Below, piece by piece: positions 16,680-25,825 of a stretch of DNA of 62,742 nucleotides. Every line of letters begins with the position of its first letter. Within the stretch, counting starts at the first letter, position 1. The notes under the pieces are model-generated. The model made no database searches and was not told the DNA's origin. It saw nothing but the letters and a program-made list of their open reading frames with translations. The DNA is from Candidatus Schekmanbacteria bacterium (GTDB lineage: Bacteria; CSSED10-310; JACPHN01). The stretch covers positions 1-62,742 of the forward strand of contig JACPHN010000135.1 of the NCBI GenBank assembly GCA_016188575.1. The letters run 5' to 3'. Both the position numbers and the translations under genes were made by a program.

Positions 16680-17873
16680 CTAGACGACATCCGGGCTGAC
16701 CAGACGTGTGCGGTCGCCGAGATACACGAGAGTCGTCCCGACCACGAGGCCGATGACGTAGCCGTAGGGAAGGCCAACGGCGAGCAGACCGACCAGGACG
16801 GCGATCGGAAACTCGGTGCGGGATGCGGCCGTGTCCCGCACCAGCCAGATGAGCGCCAAAGCCTCGAAGAGAAGGATGATTCCGAGCATCGGCAGCGGGA
16901 ATGACGCCGCGACTCGGTCGAAGCCTTTTCCAAAGAACAGGCCCAGCACCAGAAAGAGCGAGCCGTACAGGATGACCGACCCACCGGTTCTCCCCCCAAA
17001 GGCAAAATGCCCGGCCATTCCACCGGAGCCGTGGCACGTGGGCACGCCGCCAAACCACGGATTCACGAGATTCATCAGCGCGTAGGTCATTCCGATCTTG
17101 CGAATCGTGAATGAGCGGCCGGGAAAAAGATCTTCGGCAAGCTGTCGAGTGGCAAGGATGGAGTTGCCAAGAGAAAGCGGTAGCTGCGGAAGCGCGAGCA
17201 ACAGGAAGCCGGCGACGATGTCCGCCAGCCGCGGCACGCGCGGCTCGGGTAGGCGGAAGGCAATGCTATCAGCGATGCTGCCACCGTCCCAGTTGAAGGC
17301 CACCGCGTAGACCAGACCGAGGGCGACCACGGGGAGCGCCGCGGGAAACCGCCGATTACCAAGAAGCAGCACCGTGATGATGAAGGCAGCCGCCGCCAGG
17401 GCATAGCCGCGGGCGCCGTCCGCCTGCACGAACTTCCCCAATGCCACGGTTGCGAGCTGCAGCCCGAGTCCGAGCTGAATGCCGCGCACGACACACTTTG
17501 GGATCACGCGCCCGAGCCAGTCGAGCAAACCGGTCGCGGCGAGCAACAGCATGGCGAGCCCAATGGCAAAGCCGGCGCCATAGAGCGTCGCGGCGGATGC
17601 CTGCTGCGCGATCACGATCGCCGCCACCGCCTTGAGCGGTTGCACCGGCATCGGCAAGCGGTATGAGAGGCCGGTAAAAATCTGCATGGCGCCAAACAGT
17701 ACGAGGACGCTGGTACCGTCCAGGCCGGCGGCGAGCGCCATGCCGATCAGGAGCGGCACGTCGGTTCCCACGTCCCCGAAAGCTCCCGCGAGCTCGTTGC
17801 GGTCGAATCTGATCCCGGTGGCTGCGGCTGAATGACTGGTCCCGGCGGCAGAGGTAGCTCTCGCTTGCTGCAA
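16680..17873 (-). CDS. MOT1-type sulfate/molybdate transporter
   Basis: 397 residues, about ten membrane helices. Both MOT1 signatures are present: NELAGAFGDVGTDVPLLIGM near residue 25 and the half-helix motif GVPTCHGSGGMAGHFAFGGR near residue 275. MOT1 proteins are high-affinity molybdate importers in plants and are annotated as putative sulfate/molybdate transporters in bacteria. No molybdenum-cofactor gene is nearby, so the substrate is open. Confidence 0.87.
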   Translation of the reverse strand: MQQARATSAAGTSHSAAATGIRFDRNELAGAFGDVGTDVPLLIGMALAAGLDGTSVLVLFGAMQIFTGLSYRLPMPVQPLKAVAAIVIAQQASAATLYGAGFAIGLAMLLLAATGLLDWLGRVIPKCVVRGIQLGLGLQLATVALGKFVQADGARGYALAAAAFIITVLLLGNRRFPAALPVVALGLVYAVAFNWDGGSIADSIAFRLPEPRVPRLADIVAGFLLLALPQLPLSLGNSILATRQLAEDLFPGRSFTIRKIGMTYALMNLVNPWFGGVPTCHGSGGMAGHFAFGGRTGGSVILYGSLFLVLGLFFGKGFDRVAASFPLPMLGIILLFEALALIWLVRDTAASRTEFPIAVLVGLLAVGLPYGYVIGLVVGTTLVYLGDRTRLVSPDVV

Positions 17874-17956
17874 ATCGCGTCTCCTTTGCCGCCTAACCTA
17901 GCGCGAATCAGGACCGCTTGGGCAGCCCCTGGGCGCCGGCAGGATGCGGTAGCGGC

Positions 17957-18817
17957 CTAGTCTACGCGCGGGCCGGCCGCGCCGGAGTCCGGCGGGCGTG
18001 CACCGGGCAGACTGCACCCGTCAAAGAGCGCTCCGTGCAGATTCGCCCCGGCGAGCTTGGCGCCGGCGAGCAGCGCGCGCGAAAAGTCGGCATGTTCCGC
18101 ATTTACCGCCGTGAAGTCGGCGCCGCGCAGGTCCGCGCCGACCAGATCCGCACGCGTCAGGTTGGCCCAACAGAGACGGGCATCCACCAGGCTTGCCCCG
18201 CTCAAGTTGGCGGCGACCAGTCGCGCATTGTCGAAAATGGCGCCATCGAGCACTGCGTTGGAAAGATCCGCCTGGTCGAGCACGCTGCCGGCGAGTTGGC
18301 AGCGGTCCAGAAGCGCGCGGCGGAGGTCTGCACCGGAAAGGTCGGCGCCAACCAGGTAGGCGTTGGACAGCACCGCGTCGTGGAGTGTGGCCTGGCGCGC
18401 GACACCGGCGCGCCAGAACGCCTGGGCGAGCATGGCACCCGCGAGATCCGCGTGCGAAAGATCGGTTTCCGCGAGCGCCGCGGCGCTGAGTCTGGCGTTA
18501 CGCAGGATCGCATGGGCGAGGTCGGCGCCCGTAAGCACGGCACCCGAGAGATTGGCGCCGGAGAGGTTCGCATTGCGAAGCACGGCGCCCGGCAGCGACA
18601 GGCCACCAAGGTCGGCGCCGATCAGCACGAAACCCATGAGCGGTCGCCGTGCCGCCACGAAGGCGACCAGTTGCTCCCGATAGTCCCCTGGAAGCGACTT
18701 ACCCGCCGCCATCAGATGCCAGATGCACTGCCCGCACCCGGCCTCGTGCTCCGGAAAATCGCACGCGTGCGGGACACTTCCGGGAGCGGTAGCGCGGAAG
18801 CCGCAAGACGCCCGCAC
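17957..18817 (-). CDS. Pentapeptide-repeat protein
   Basis: 286 residues. From about residue 60 to 270 the sequence is an almost unbroken run of A(D/N)Lxx pentapeptides (LIGADLGGLSLPGAVLRNAN and so on), predicted to form a right-handed quadrilateral beta helix of about 40 coils. The N-terminal 45 residues contain a CDFPEHEAGCGQCIWH cysteine cluster that might bind a metal. No transmembrane segment. Four bases separate its start from the stop of the 205-residue gene upstream, so they are probably co-transcribed. Function cannot be inferred; some family members mimic DNA. Confidence 0.9.
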   Translation of the reverse strand: MRASCGFRATAPGSVPHACDFPEHEAGCGQCIWHLMAAGKSLPGDYREQLVAFVAARRPLMGFVLIGADLGGLSLPGAVLRNANLSGANLSGAVLTGADLAHAILRNARLSAAALAETDLSHADLAGAMLAQAFWRAGVARQATLHDAVLSNAYLVGADLSGADLRRALLDRCQLAGSVLDQADLSNAVLDGAIFDNARLVAANLSGASLVDARLCWANLTRADLVGADLRGADFTAVNAEHADFSRALLAGAKLAGANLHGALFDGCSLPGARPPDSGAAGPRVD

Positions 18818-18820
18818 GGC

Positions 18821-19438
18821 TCAGTTGCGCCCGACAGCCTTGAGCTTGGCTTTTCCGTCCTCCACCGTGACGCGGAAGGTGACGCTCTTGCAGCCGAGCT
18901 GTTCCTGAATTTTCTTGGCCTGCTTCATGACGAGCTGCCGGAATGCCTCGATGTCGACGTTTGTGCCCTCTCCCGTATCCTGGCGAGCGGACACATACCG
19001 GTCAAACAGCTTGGCGACGGAGTCTGGCTTGCTCTTGGCTGCTGTCGGCGGCGCGCTGGGCTCGGCGGTGACGGGTTCCGCCGTGCGCGGCGGCGCTTCC
19101 ACGGGTTCGGGCGGCGGTGGGGGCGGCGGCGGCGCCTCGACCAGCTTTTCCGAGCGCCGCGCCACCGGCCGGCCGATCGCGATGCCCTCCTCCCGCTCGC
19201 GATTCTTCCGCGCCCAAAGCTGATTGTACATCCCGAAGCGGCCGACGAGATTGCGCAGGCGGAACGACGCCTGGGGATTATTCAGCTTCTTGTCGGACAG
19301 GCGGTTGATGATCGCCTCTACCTTTCGCTGAATATCCCACGGCGGGTGCTTCTGGTGGCCGGCAAAAAACATGTCGTAGTCCCGCCGGCAGCGTTCGATA
19401 AAGTGCTCCAACTGATTGAGCTCTTCGATGATGTTCAT
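18821..19438 (-). CDS. Hypothetical protein resembling the MXAN_5187 C-terminal family
   Basis: 205 residues in three parts: an alpha-helical N-terminus (1-90) with RKVEAIINRLSDKKLN and FGMYNQLWARKNRE, a Pro/Glu-rich linker with eight consecutive prolines (about 98-130), and a C-terminal domain FDRYVSARQDTGEG...VMKQAKKIQEQLGCKSVTF RVTVEDGK. The last part resembles the domain named after MXAN_5187 of Myxococcus xanthus. The start ATG overlaps the preceding gene's stop (ATGA, 19435-19438). Cytoplasmic, no catalytic motif seen. Confidence 0.7.
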   Translation of the reverse strand: MNIIEELNQLEHFIERCRRDYDMFFAGHQKHPPWDIQRKVEAIINRLSDKKLNNPQASFRLRNLVGRFGMYNQLWARKNREREEGIAIGRPVARRSEKLVEAPPPPPPPPEPVEAPPRTAEPVTAEPSAPPTAAKSKPDSVAKLFDRYVSARQDTGEGTNVDIEAFRQLVMKQAKKIQEQLGCKSVTFRVTVEDGKAKLKAVGRN

Positions 19439-19938
19439 TTTCGCCCTGCCGGCACCGTGCCGTCGCCCTGCGCCAAAAACGCGAGGAGAGGCAGCCAGAG
19501 GTCACGCGCGTACGGTCGCGGGCGGCCGTTTACCAGCACCCCGATATCCAGGGGCGCCGTCAGCAATGGCAACATGGCGCCGGCCTCCTCGGGCGTGAAG
19601 CACGTGTAATACTCCGTCGGTGTTGCCCGTCCCTCACCCGCTGTCCGGAGCGTGCCGTCGCGGCGCCACGAGACGTGCCGGCCGATCTCCTCCGGAACGT
19701 CTCCCGCGCTCGTGAAGATGATGGTAAATACCAGGTCGGGAACTGCCTTCGGGTCCGCCGTCAGCGCGCAAACTGCGCACCGACCGCGGGCGTTGTCCCA
19801 CGACTCGCGGCCGCATCGCGGGCACCAGGCGAGATCGGCCAGGGCTTCCACAGGCTGCTCTCCTTTGCGGGGATCGGGGGTTCTCAAGACGGCGTATCGC
19901 CCTTGCATGTGTGTAGCTCCAGATGATTCGGGTGTCAA
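19435..19938 (-). CDS. Hypothetical protein with N-terminal zinc-ribbon cysteines
   Basis: 167 residues from ATG 19938, or 157 from ATG 19908 (MQGRYAVLRT). WCPRCGRES followed by CAVC about 17 residues later is a plausible zinc ribbon. The remainder has a conserved-looking FTPEEAGAMLPLL segment but no family I recognise. Translationally coupled to the downstream MXAN_5187-like gene by a 4-base overlap, so the two products may act together. Confidence 0.65.
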   Translation of the reverse strand: MTPESSGATHMQGRYAVLRTPDPRKGEQPVEALADLAWCPRCGRESWDNARGRCAVCALTADPKAVPDLVFTIIFTSAGDVPEEIGRHVSWRRDGTLRTAGEGRATPTEYYTCFTPEEAGAMLPLLTAPLDIGVLVNGRPRPYARDLWLPLLAFLAQGDGTVPAGRK

Positions 19939-20067
19939 CGCGCGTTGTCGAGGTCCAATCGCAGGCTCGGCGAGCCCCGCGGCCGTGGTTTGGGCATTCC
20001 CGCGGCGGTACAGAGTACCCTATCAGCGCACCGCGTGCACCATCGGAAAACCCAAGATTGGAGGATA

Positions 20068-21519
20068 ATGATGACGATCGACGCGAGTGGTGAGCGAGCT
20101 CTGCCCGCCGTGGGTCGCCTGCTGTCGCTGCCGGAAGCGCGCGCGCTCGCGGACACCTACGGGCGCGAGCTCCTCGTAGATGCCCTGCGAGCGGTCGTCG
20201 CGGAGCTTCGCATCGAGCTGCGGTCGTCGCGAGCTGTAATGCTGCCGGCGGCGGACCGCATCGTTCGCCGCGCCGGGTCGAGACTGGCCGCCTCCTTCGC
20301 CGCCCCCCTCGGGCGCGTCGTCAACGCCACCGGCGTGGCACTGCACACCAACCTGGGCCGGGCGCCGCTGGCGGAGAGCGCTCTGCTGCAGGCGATCGGC
20401 CCGTGCACGGGGTACTCGGACCTCGAAATCGAACGGACAACAGGCAAGCGCGGCCAGCGCGGGGCTGCGGTCGAGAGGTCGCTGTGTGCGCTCGTCGGCG
20501 GCGAGGCGGCGCTATTCGTCAACAACAATGCCGCCGCCGTGCTCCTGGTGCTCGACACGTTCGCGCGCAACCGCGCCGTCGTCATCGCGCGATCACAGCT
20601 TGTAGAAATCGGCGGCGGGTTTCGCCTCCCGGACATCCTGGAACGGTCCGGTTGCTCGCTTCGCGAGGTCGGCTGCACCAATCGGGTGCATCTTGGCGAC
20701 TATGAAGCGGCGATCGACCCGGCCACGGCCATGATCCTGGTGGTGCACCGGAGCAATTTCGCGTTGCGCGGGTTCGTGTCCGAGCCCGGGGTCGCCGAGC
20801 TGGCGGAGCTGGCGCGTGCGCGCCACGTGCCGCTCGTGTATGACCTTGGCAGCGGCCTCATTGCGCGGCGCAGCGGGCCGTGGTGCGCCGATCCCGCCGA
20901 GCTGACCGTCAGCGAGGCGCTTGCGGTCGGATGTGACCTGGTCTCGTTCAGCGGTGACAAGATGTTTGGCGGTCCGCAGGCTGGAATCGTGGTCGGTCGC
21001 GCGTCGCGAATTGCGGCCATGGGCGCAAATCCCCTCTATCGCGCGGTGCGCGTGGGAAAGCTCACGTTGTGCGTGCTCGCCGCCACGATCGCCGCGCATC
21101 ACCGGGGTGACCGGACGCTGCCCGTGGAGCGCGTGCTCGACGCCAGCCAGGAGGACATACGGGCGCGCGTCGAGCGCGTTCTGGAGCTCCTCGGCGAGTC
21201 GGTGATCCAGGCGCTCCAGGCCAGCGCGGTCGCCACGGAGGCGGCTACGGGTGGCGGTGCGTTCCCGGACGTCGCGATCCCAAGCTTCGGCATCGCCATC
21301 GGCGCCCCTGCAGGCCGGGGCGCCGAAGCGCTCGCCGCGACTCTGCGCGAGCGCCCGACGCCGGTCATCGCGATTATCCGCCACGACAGGCTCCTGCTCG
21401 ACTTGCGCACAGTGCTCGAGGACGATGTGCCCGAGCTCGTCAGGGCGATGCAAGAGCTCCCGGATCGGCTCGCGGCAACGTCTCTGCAAACGGCGGCCGA
21501 TGGACGCCCAGCTCCGTGA
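20068..21519 (+). CDS. selA: L-seryl-tRNA(Sec) selenium transferase
   Basis: SelA converts Ser-tRNA(Sec) to selenocysteinyl-tRNA using selenophosphate and PLP. The 483-residue product shows the SelA N-terminal helical domain, GRVVNATGVALHTNLGRAPL, the YSDLEIE and NNNAAAVLL motifs, and the PLP-lysine site VSFSGDKMFGGPQAG. ATG 20068 is chosen because GGAGG lies 4 bases upstream; the frame is open further upstream to 19945 but that part is Arg-rich and unlike SelA. No selB, selD or tRNA-Sec lies in the window. The 3' end overlaps the convergent mtnA by 80 bp. Confidence 0.95.
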   Translation: MMTIDASGERALPAVGRLLSLPEARALADTYGRELLVDALRAVVAELRIELRSSRAVMLPAADRIVRRAGSRLAASFAAPLGRVVNATGVALHTNLGRAPLAESALLQAIGPCTGYSDLEIERTTGKRGQRGAAVERSLCALVGGEAALFVNNNAAAVLLVLDTFARNRAVVIARSQLVEIGGGFRLPDILERSGCSLREVGCTNRVHLGDYEAAIDPATAMILVVHRSNFALRGFVSEPGVAELAELARARHVPLVYDLGSGLIARRSGPWCADPAELTVSEALAVGCDLVSFSGDKMFGGPQAGIVVGRASRIAAMGANPLYRAVRVGKLTLCVLAATIAAHHRGDRTLPVERVLDASQEDIRARVERVLELLGESVIQALQASAVATEAATGGGAFPDVAIPSFGIAIGAPAGRGAEALAATLRERPTPVIAIIRHDRLLLDLRTVLEDDVPELVRAMQELPDRLAATSLQTAADGRPAP

Positions 21520-22489
21520 TGATCCCGGTCACCAGCGGCGCTGGAGTGACGTCGAATGCGGGCGCCAGGGCGGGCATGCGCGCGGGCGCCACCGCGCGCC
21601 CTGAAAAGTGTGTGACCTCCCGGGGATCTCGCATCTCGATGGGGATGTCGCCGCCATCCGCCAGCGACCAGTCGATGGTCGACCGCGTTGCGGCGACGTA
21701 GAACGGGATTTCATAGTGGCGAGCGAGGATGGCAAGGCCGAGCGTGCCGATCTTGTTGGCCACGTCCCCGCGCGCGGTGATGCGGTCGGCACCGACCAGG
21801 ACAAGATCGACGCGACCTTGCGACATGAGCCAGGCGGCGGCATTGTCAGTCACCAGGGTCGCGGCCACACCGGCGCGCTTCAGCTCCCAGGCGGTCAGCC
21901 GGGCGCCCTGCAGGAGCGGGCGGGTCTCGGGGATGTAGACGTGCGCTACCGCGCCTGCCTGCCAGCCGCGGCGGAGGATCGCCAACGCGGTTCCATGCCC
22001 ACCGGTAGCGATGGCGCCGGTGTGGCAATAGGTCATGGCGCGGCAGGTCTTGCCGAGGATGGGGAGGCCGTTCGCGGCCAGTCTGGAGTTGTGCTCCCGG
22101 TCCTCCTGCAGCAGGTCGAGCGCCGTCTTTAGCAGGCTCGCGACGGCCGCCGGGACGGTAGGGCACGTGTGCGCCGCGGCAACGGCGCGATTGACTGCCC
22201 AGGCCAGGTTCACGGCCGTTGGGCGCACCGCCGCGACCGCGCGCGCCGTTCCCTGCAGCGCCGGGACGAGCTCATCCCGAGAGCCCGAAAACCCTCGCAG
22301 GCCAAGATAGAGCGCGAAGGCGCCGGCGATGCCGACGGCCGGCGCTCCGCGGACTTGCAGCCGGCGTATCGCCTCCTCCATCTCCTCCTGCGTGGCGATC
22401 CGTCGCCATGCCGTCCGATGCGGCAGCAGCGTCTGATCCAGTAGAGACACAAAATCCCCCTCCCACCTGAGCGCGGCCAGTTCTTCCAT
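21440..22489 (-). CDS. mtnA: S-methyl-5-thioribose-1-phosphate isomerase
   Basis: MtnA isomerises 5-methylthioribose-1-phosphate to the ribulose form in methionine salvage. Key features: QTLLPHRTAWRRIAT, IRRLQVRGAPAVGIAGAFAL, the catalytic cysteine region ILGKTCRAMTYCHTGAIATGG, ETRPLLQGARLTAWEL, and catalytic Asp in LVGADRITARGDVANKIGT. Start ATG 22489 (MEELAALRW) is preferred over an open extension to 22576, because the latter runs through the promoter at 22513-22540. C-terminus THRPPFAESL-like (here HRPPFAETL). Other mtn genes are not in the window. Confidence 0.95.
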   Translation of the reverse strand: MEELAALRWEGDFVSLLDQTLLPHRTAWRRIATQEEMEEAIRRLQVRGAPAVGIAGAFALYLGLRGFSGSRDELVPALQGTARAVAAVRPTAVNLAWAVNRAVAAAHTCPTVPAAVASLLKTALDLLQEDREHNSRLAANGLPILGKTCRAMTYCHTGAIATGGHGTALAILRRGWQAGAVAHVYIPETRPLLQGARLTAWELKRAGVAATLVTDNAAAWLMSQGRVDLVLVGADRITARGDVANKIGTLGLAILARHYEIPFYVAATRSTIDWSLADGGDIPIEMRDPREVTHFSGRAVAPARMPALAPAFDVTPAPLVTGIITELGVHRPPFAETLPRADPGALASP

Positions 22490-22512
22490 GGCGACTTTCT
22501 CCGATGCGAACG

Positions 22513-22540
22513 TTGACATTCCCTTGTCAAGTGATATACT
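22513..22540 (+). promoter_or_regulatory. Sigma-70 promoter of the response regulator gene
   Basis: -35 TTGACA (22513-22518), 16-bp spacer, -10 TATACT (22535-22540) in a locally AT-rich stretch. Predicted start near 22547 leaves a 100-base leader before ATG 22647 and argues against the upstream ATG at 22488. Confidence 0.75.
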
Positions 22541-22646
22541 ACAATTGTTTCCTGGCGCTGCTCCGATTCCCGCCACCGAAAGACAGGAGGCGAGCGCCCT
22601 GGAGCGTCTTGGCGAAGTCAGTCCTTACCAGGACGAAGCCCACCGA

Positions 22647-23417
22647 ATGGATACCTCAAGTCTCGATAACGCGGTCGTTCTTCTCGTTGAAGATCAGGCG
22701 AAGACGCGAGAGATGATTGCCGTCGCACTTCGGGACAAGGGGTTTACAGTCCTCACGGCAGCCGACGGGCTCACCGGCCTATCCCTGGTGCGCCGTCACC
22801 TTCCCGAAGTCGTCGTGGTGGATGCCATGCTCCCGAAGCTGCATGGCTTCCAGCTTTGTCGCGCAATCAAGACCAATGAGGGCACCAAGCACACGCTGGT
22901 AATCGTCATCACGGGAGTGTTCACGAAATCCCGCTATCGTCTCGAAGCCATTCAACGCTACCTGGCGGATGGTTTCCTGGTCAAGCCGGTGGACATGGAT
23001 GAGCTAACCTCCTTGATCTACGGATACCTGGCCGAGCGCACCCGGCGCATGCTCGAGCGCGTCGCCGAGACCGCCCCGCCGAGCGCCGCGCAGGAAGCGC
23101 CGCCGCGAGCCGAGAAAGTCCAGCTCGTCGACCCCCGAGTCGATCGGGTGATGCCGACGTGGAGCTCTCCCGACGCCTCCACGCCACCACCTCCAAAACC
23201 CGTGCTGCCCTCGCGCTCGAGCGCGGTGACGCCGCCGCCAAGAGTGGTGACGCCGCCTCTTCCCCCGGAGCCGCAGCCGGCGCCAGATCGCCCCGCGGCG
23301 CTCGGGACCCCGGCGCGCGAGCCGACCAGAAAGCTCACTTTCGCCCAGGACTTTCAGCGCACCCTCGAGGAACTTGACAAGATCTCAGCCGCAAAGCAAG
23401 ATGGGACGCGGAAGTAG
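22647..23417 (+). CDS. Response regulator receiver protein with Pro-rich C-terminal tail
   Basis: A CheY-like receiver (residues 1-125): VLLVEDQAKTREM acidic pocket, phospho-acceptor Asp in EVVVVDAMLPKLHGF, conserved Thr in VIVITGVF and Lys in LVKPVDMDEL. After an amphipathic helix a 130-residue Pro/Ala/Thr-rich tail follows with no output domain. The tail has the same composition as the N-terminal linker of the Ser/Thr kinase encoded 40 bases downstream, so the two may share a complex or an anchoring role. ATG 22647 is chosen because the promoter lies between it and the earlier ATG. Confidence 0.87.
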   Translation: MDTSSLDNAVVLLVEDQAKTREMIAVALRDKGFTVLTAADGLTGLSLVRRHLPEVVVVDAMLPKLHGFQLCRAIKTNEGTKHTLVIVITGVFTKSRYRLEAIQRYLADGFLVKPVDMDELTSLIYGYLAERTRRMLERVAETAPPSAAQEAPPRAEKVQLVDPRVDRVMPTWSSPDASTPPPPKPVLPSRSSAVTPPPRVVTPPLPPEPQPAPDRPAALGTPAREPTRKLTFAQDFQRTLEELDKISAAKQDGTRK

Positions 23418-23458
23418 CCGCAGCGACGGGAAACCTGAAAGTAAGCAGCCAGCCGCGC

Positions 23459-25705
23459 TTGCTGGCACGGGAGACTGAAAGACACGTGAGCTCCTCGCAT
23501 CCAAATCGGAATGGCGACAACGAGCAGCCTGGCGCCGAGAGCTCGCCCGGCGACCCCATGGACGACCCTGGTGAGCTTGGCGGAGACGGGGTAACGGGCG
23601 GTGCCGAGCAGGCCCGAGAGGGAAGCAGAGTCTCGTTTCCCACAGTCAGGCTCAATCGTCCGACCGGCCAGCCGGAGACCGGCGGCCGCACCGACGAGGC
23701 AGCGCCGCCGCGGAGCCAGGCATACCGAGGACCCATTGCTTCAGCTCCCGAGCCGCCTGCGGACACCAAGAACCGGGGGCTCGACGACCTCGACGAGGAC
23801 GACATCGATCAGTTCGTTGACGATGCCTTCTTCGCAATCGAAGAAGACATCCGCCAGGCAGATGAGCGCGAGACGCCGCAACAGGTCGCCAAGGTCATGC
23901 AGAAGGTCACGCCGGCGCCTGCCGCCCGGCCGCCGTCGCCGCCGAAACCCGCGGCTCCGCCCTCCTTTGTCGACCAGCCGACCAGCCCGCCGCAGCGAGC
24001 CCCCCGCTTGACCCCAACGGTTGCGCCGCAAGCGAAGGAACCGCCCGCGCCGCGGCCACCCATCAGCGAGCCGTCGACGCAGATTCCTACCGTGCAGGTG
24101 CGCGTGCGACCGGCTCCGACCGAGGCGGCCGAGACTATCCCTGTCGTCTCGCCTATCGCCGCCGCGCCGATACCGGTCGTCGAGCCGCGCGTGCAGCTTC
24201 CACGTGCCGCCGAACCCCCCGTCGTGGCGCGCCCCCTAGAGCAAAAGGAAACCCCACCGGCCCCCGCTCCCGCACCGCCGCGACCGGCTCCGGCCGAGCC
24301 GCCGGCAGGGCTCCAGATTCCCGTCGAAGCGGCTGCAGTTGAATTCATCGAAGAGGTAGAAGCTCGCCCCAAAGGCCGGCCTTTTGGAAAATACCTCCTC
24401 CTCGAAAAAATCGCCGTCGGCGGCATGGCCGAGGTCTTCAAGGCCAAACAGCTCGGCCTCGAAGGTTTCGAAAAGCTCGTTGCGATCAAGCGCATACTTC
24501 CACACCTTTCCGACAACAACGACTTCGTCACCATGTTCATTGACGAAGCCAAGGTCGCAGCCCAGCTCACTCATCAGAACATCTGCCAGATCTACGACCT
24601 CGGCGAGCAAGACGGCGCCTACTTTCTCGCCATGGAATATATCTCTGGCCAAGACCTCAAGGCGGTTATCGAACGCGGCAAGGACAAGGAGGCACCGCTT
24701 ACGCCTCAGCATGCCGCGCTCATCACCAGCAAGCTCGCCGCCGGACTGGATTACGCCCACCGGCAAAAGGACCTCGAGGGCAGAGATCTCAATATCGTCC
24801 ACCGCGACATCAGCCCCCAGAATATCCTCATTTCCTACGAGGGAGAGGTCAAGCTTATCGACTTCGGTATCGCCAAGGCCGCCTCCAAAGTCTCGATCAC
24901 GCGCACCGGGGCCCTCAAGGGAAAGATTCTCTACATGAGCCCCGAACAGGCGCAAGGACTGCCAATCGACAAGCGCTCCGATATTTTCAGCCTCGGTACG
25001 CTGCTGTTTGAAATGCTCACCTCGCGCCGGCTTTTCATGGCGAAAACCGAGCACGCCATCCTCGAAAAAGTCCGCGACGCCAAAGTCCTGCCGCCGTCCA
25101 GCTTCAACAAGATTGTCCCGCGCGAGCTTGACCGCATCATTCTCAAGGCCCTCCAGAAAAACACGGCAGAGCGCTATCAGAGCGCCGCCGAAATGCAACG
25201 CGATCTCGATCTGTTCCTGCTGCAATCAACCAACCGCTCGCCCGCCGCTTTTGATCTCTCTACCTACATGCATCAACTTTTCCGCGAGGAAATTGAACGG
25301 GAACGTGTTCTCGGGATCGTCGGTGAACCCGTCGGACCCCGGGACGAGCAGCCGCAGACGCCGCCACCTCCCGTGCGCCCGCGTGTGGCGGTCAAGCCGG
25401 CTCCGCAGGAGCCGGAAGAGGCTCCCAAAGTCGTCCAGGCGGTCAAGCCAGAGCCACCCGAAGAAATCATTACCGCCTCCGGTGTCAAAACCGACCCCGA
25501 TATTCAAAAGCCCCCGCGGCGCGGACTTGCCAAGTCTATCCTCAGCCCGTTCGGCATTGCCGCAATCCTTTTCTTGATTATCGCCATCACGCTCATTGCC
25601 ATCGGCGGCATTGGGTCCAGGCGCGACGCGCCCCCCGTCCAGGACGAGCAACCTACGGCTGCGAGCAGCCAATCTTCCGCCGACGAGGCACCACCACAAC
25701 CGTGA
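23459..25705 (+). CDS. Serine/threonine protein kinase, membrane-anchored
   Basis: 748 residues from TTG 23459; GTG 23486 is an alternative with a weak GGGAG upstream. Residues 1-300 are a Pro/Ala-rich disordered region with an acidic patch (LDEDDIDQFVDDAFFAIEED). The Hanks-type kinase domain spans about 308-590: Gly loop EKIAVGGMAEVFKA, ATP Lys 344 in VAIKRIL, catalytic HRD (Asp 450 in IVHRDISPQN), DFG at 468-470, APE-like MSPEQAQG. HRDISPQN and GGMAEVF are typical of myxobacterial kinases. One transmembrane helix near 705-725 (FGIAAILFLIIAITLIAIGG) puts the kinase in the cytoplasm with a short tail outside. Confidence 0.93.
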   Translation: MLARETERHVSSSHPNRNGDNEQPGAESSPGDPMDDPGELGGDGVTGGAEQAREGSRVSFPTVRLNRPTGQPETGGRTDEAAPPRSQAYRGPIASAPEPPADTKNRGLDDLDEDDIDQFVDDAFFAIEEDIRQADERETPQQVAKVMQKVTPAPAARPPSPPKPAAPPSFVDQPTSPPQRAPRLTPTVAPQAKEPPAPRPPISEPSTQIPTVQVRVRPAPTEAAETIPVVSPIAAAPIPVVEPRVQLPRAAEPPVVARPLEQKETPPAPAPAPPRPAPAEPPAGLQIPVEAAAVEFIEEVEARPKGRPFGKYLLLEKIAVGGMAEVFKAKQLGLEGFEKLVAIKRILPHLSDNNDFVTMFIDEAKVAAQLTHQNICQIYDLGEQDGAYFLAMEYISGQDLKAVIERGKDKEAPLTPQHAALITSKLAAGLDYAHRQKDLEGRDLNIVHRDISPQNILISYEGEVKLIDFGIAKAASKVSITRTGALKGKILYMSPEQAQGLPIDKRSDIFSLGTLLFEMLTSRRLFMAKTEHAILEKVRDAKVLPPSSFNKIVPRELDRIILKALQKNTAERYQSAAEMQRDLDLFLLQSTNRSPAAFDLSTYMHQLFREEIERERVLGIVGEPVGPRDEQPQTPPPPVRPRVAVKPAPQEPEEAPKVVQAVKPEPPEEIITASGVKTDPDIQKPPRRGLAKSILSPFGIAAILFLIIAITLIAIGGIGSRRDAPPVQDEQPTAASSQSSADEAPPQP

Positions 25706-25825
25706 CCAGGGGCGCGCCAGGCTCACAGTCGCGGCGACAAAACACCGGAACAGGAACAGGCCCAGAGGATCCGCCGCTGAACCCATGATCTGACGCTCAT
25801 CGAGCTCGTGTACAGGAGTTACGCC

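Noticed and set aside
17918-19609. A 563-codon open frame on the plus strand
   Set aside because: It is antisense to the pentapeptide-repeat and MXAN_5187-like genes, and its apparent repeats mirror the pentapeptide codons.
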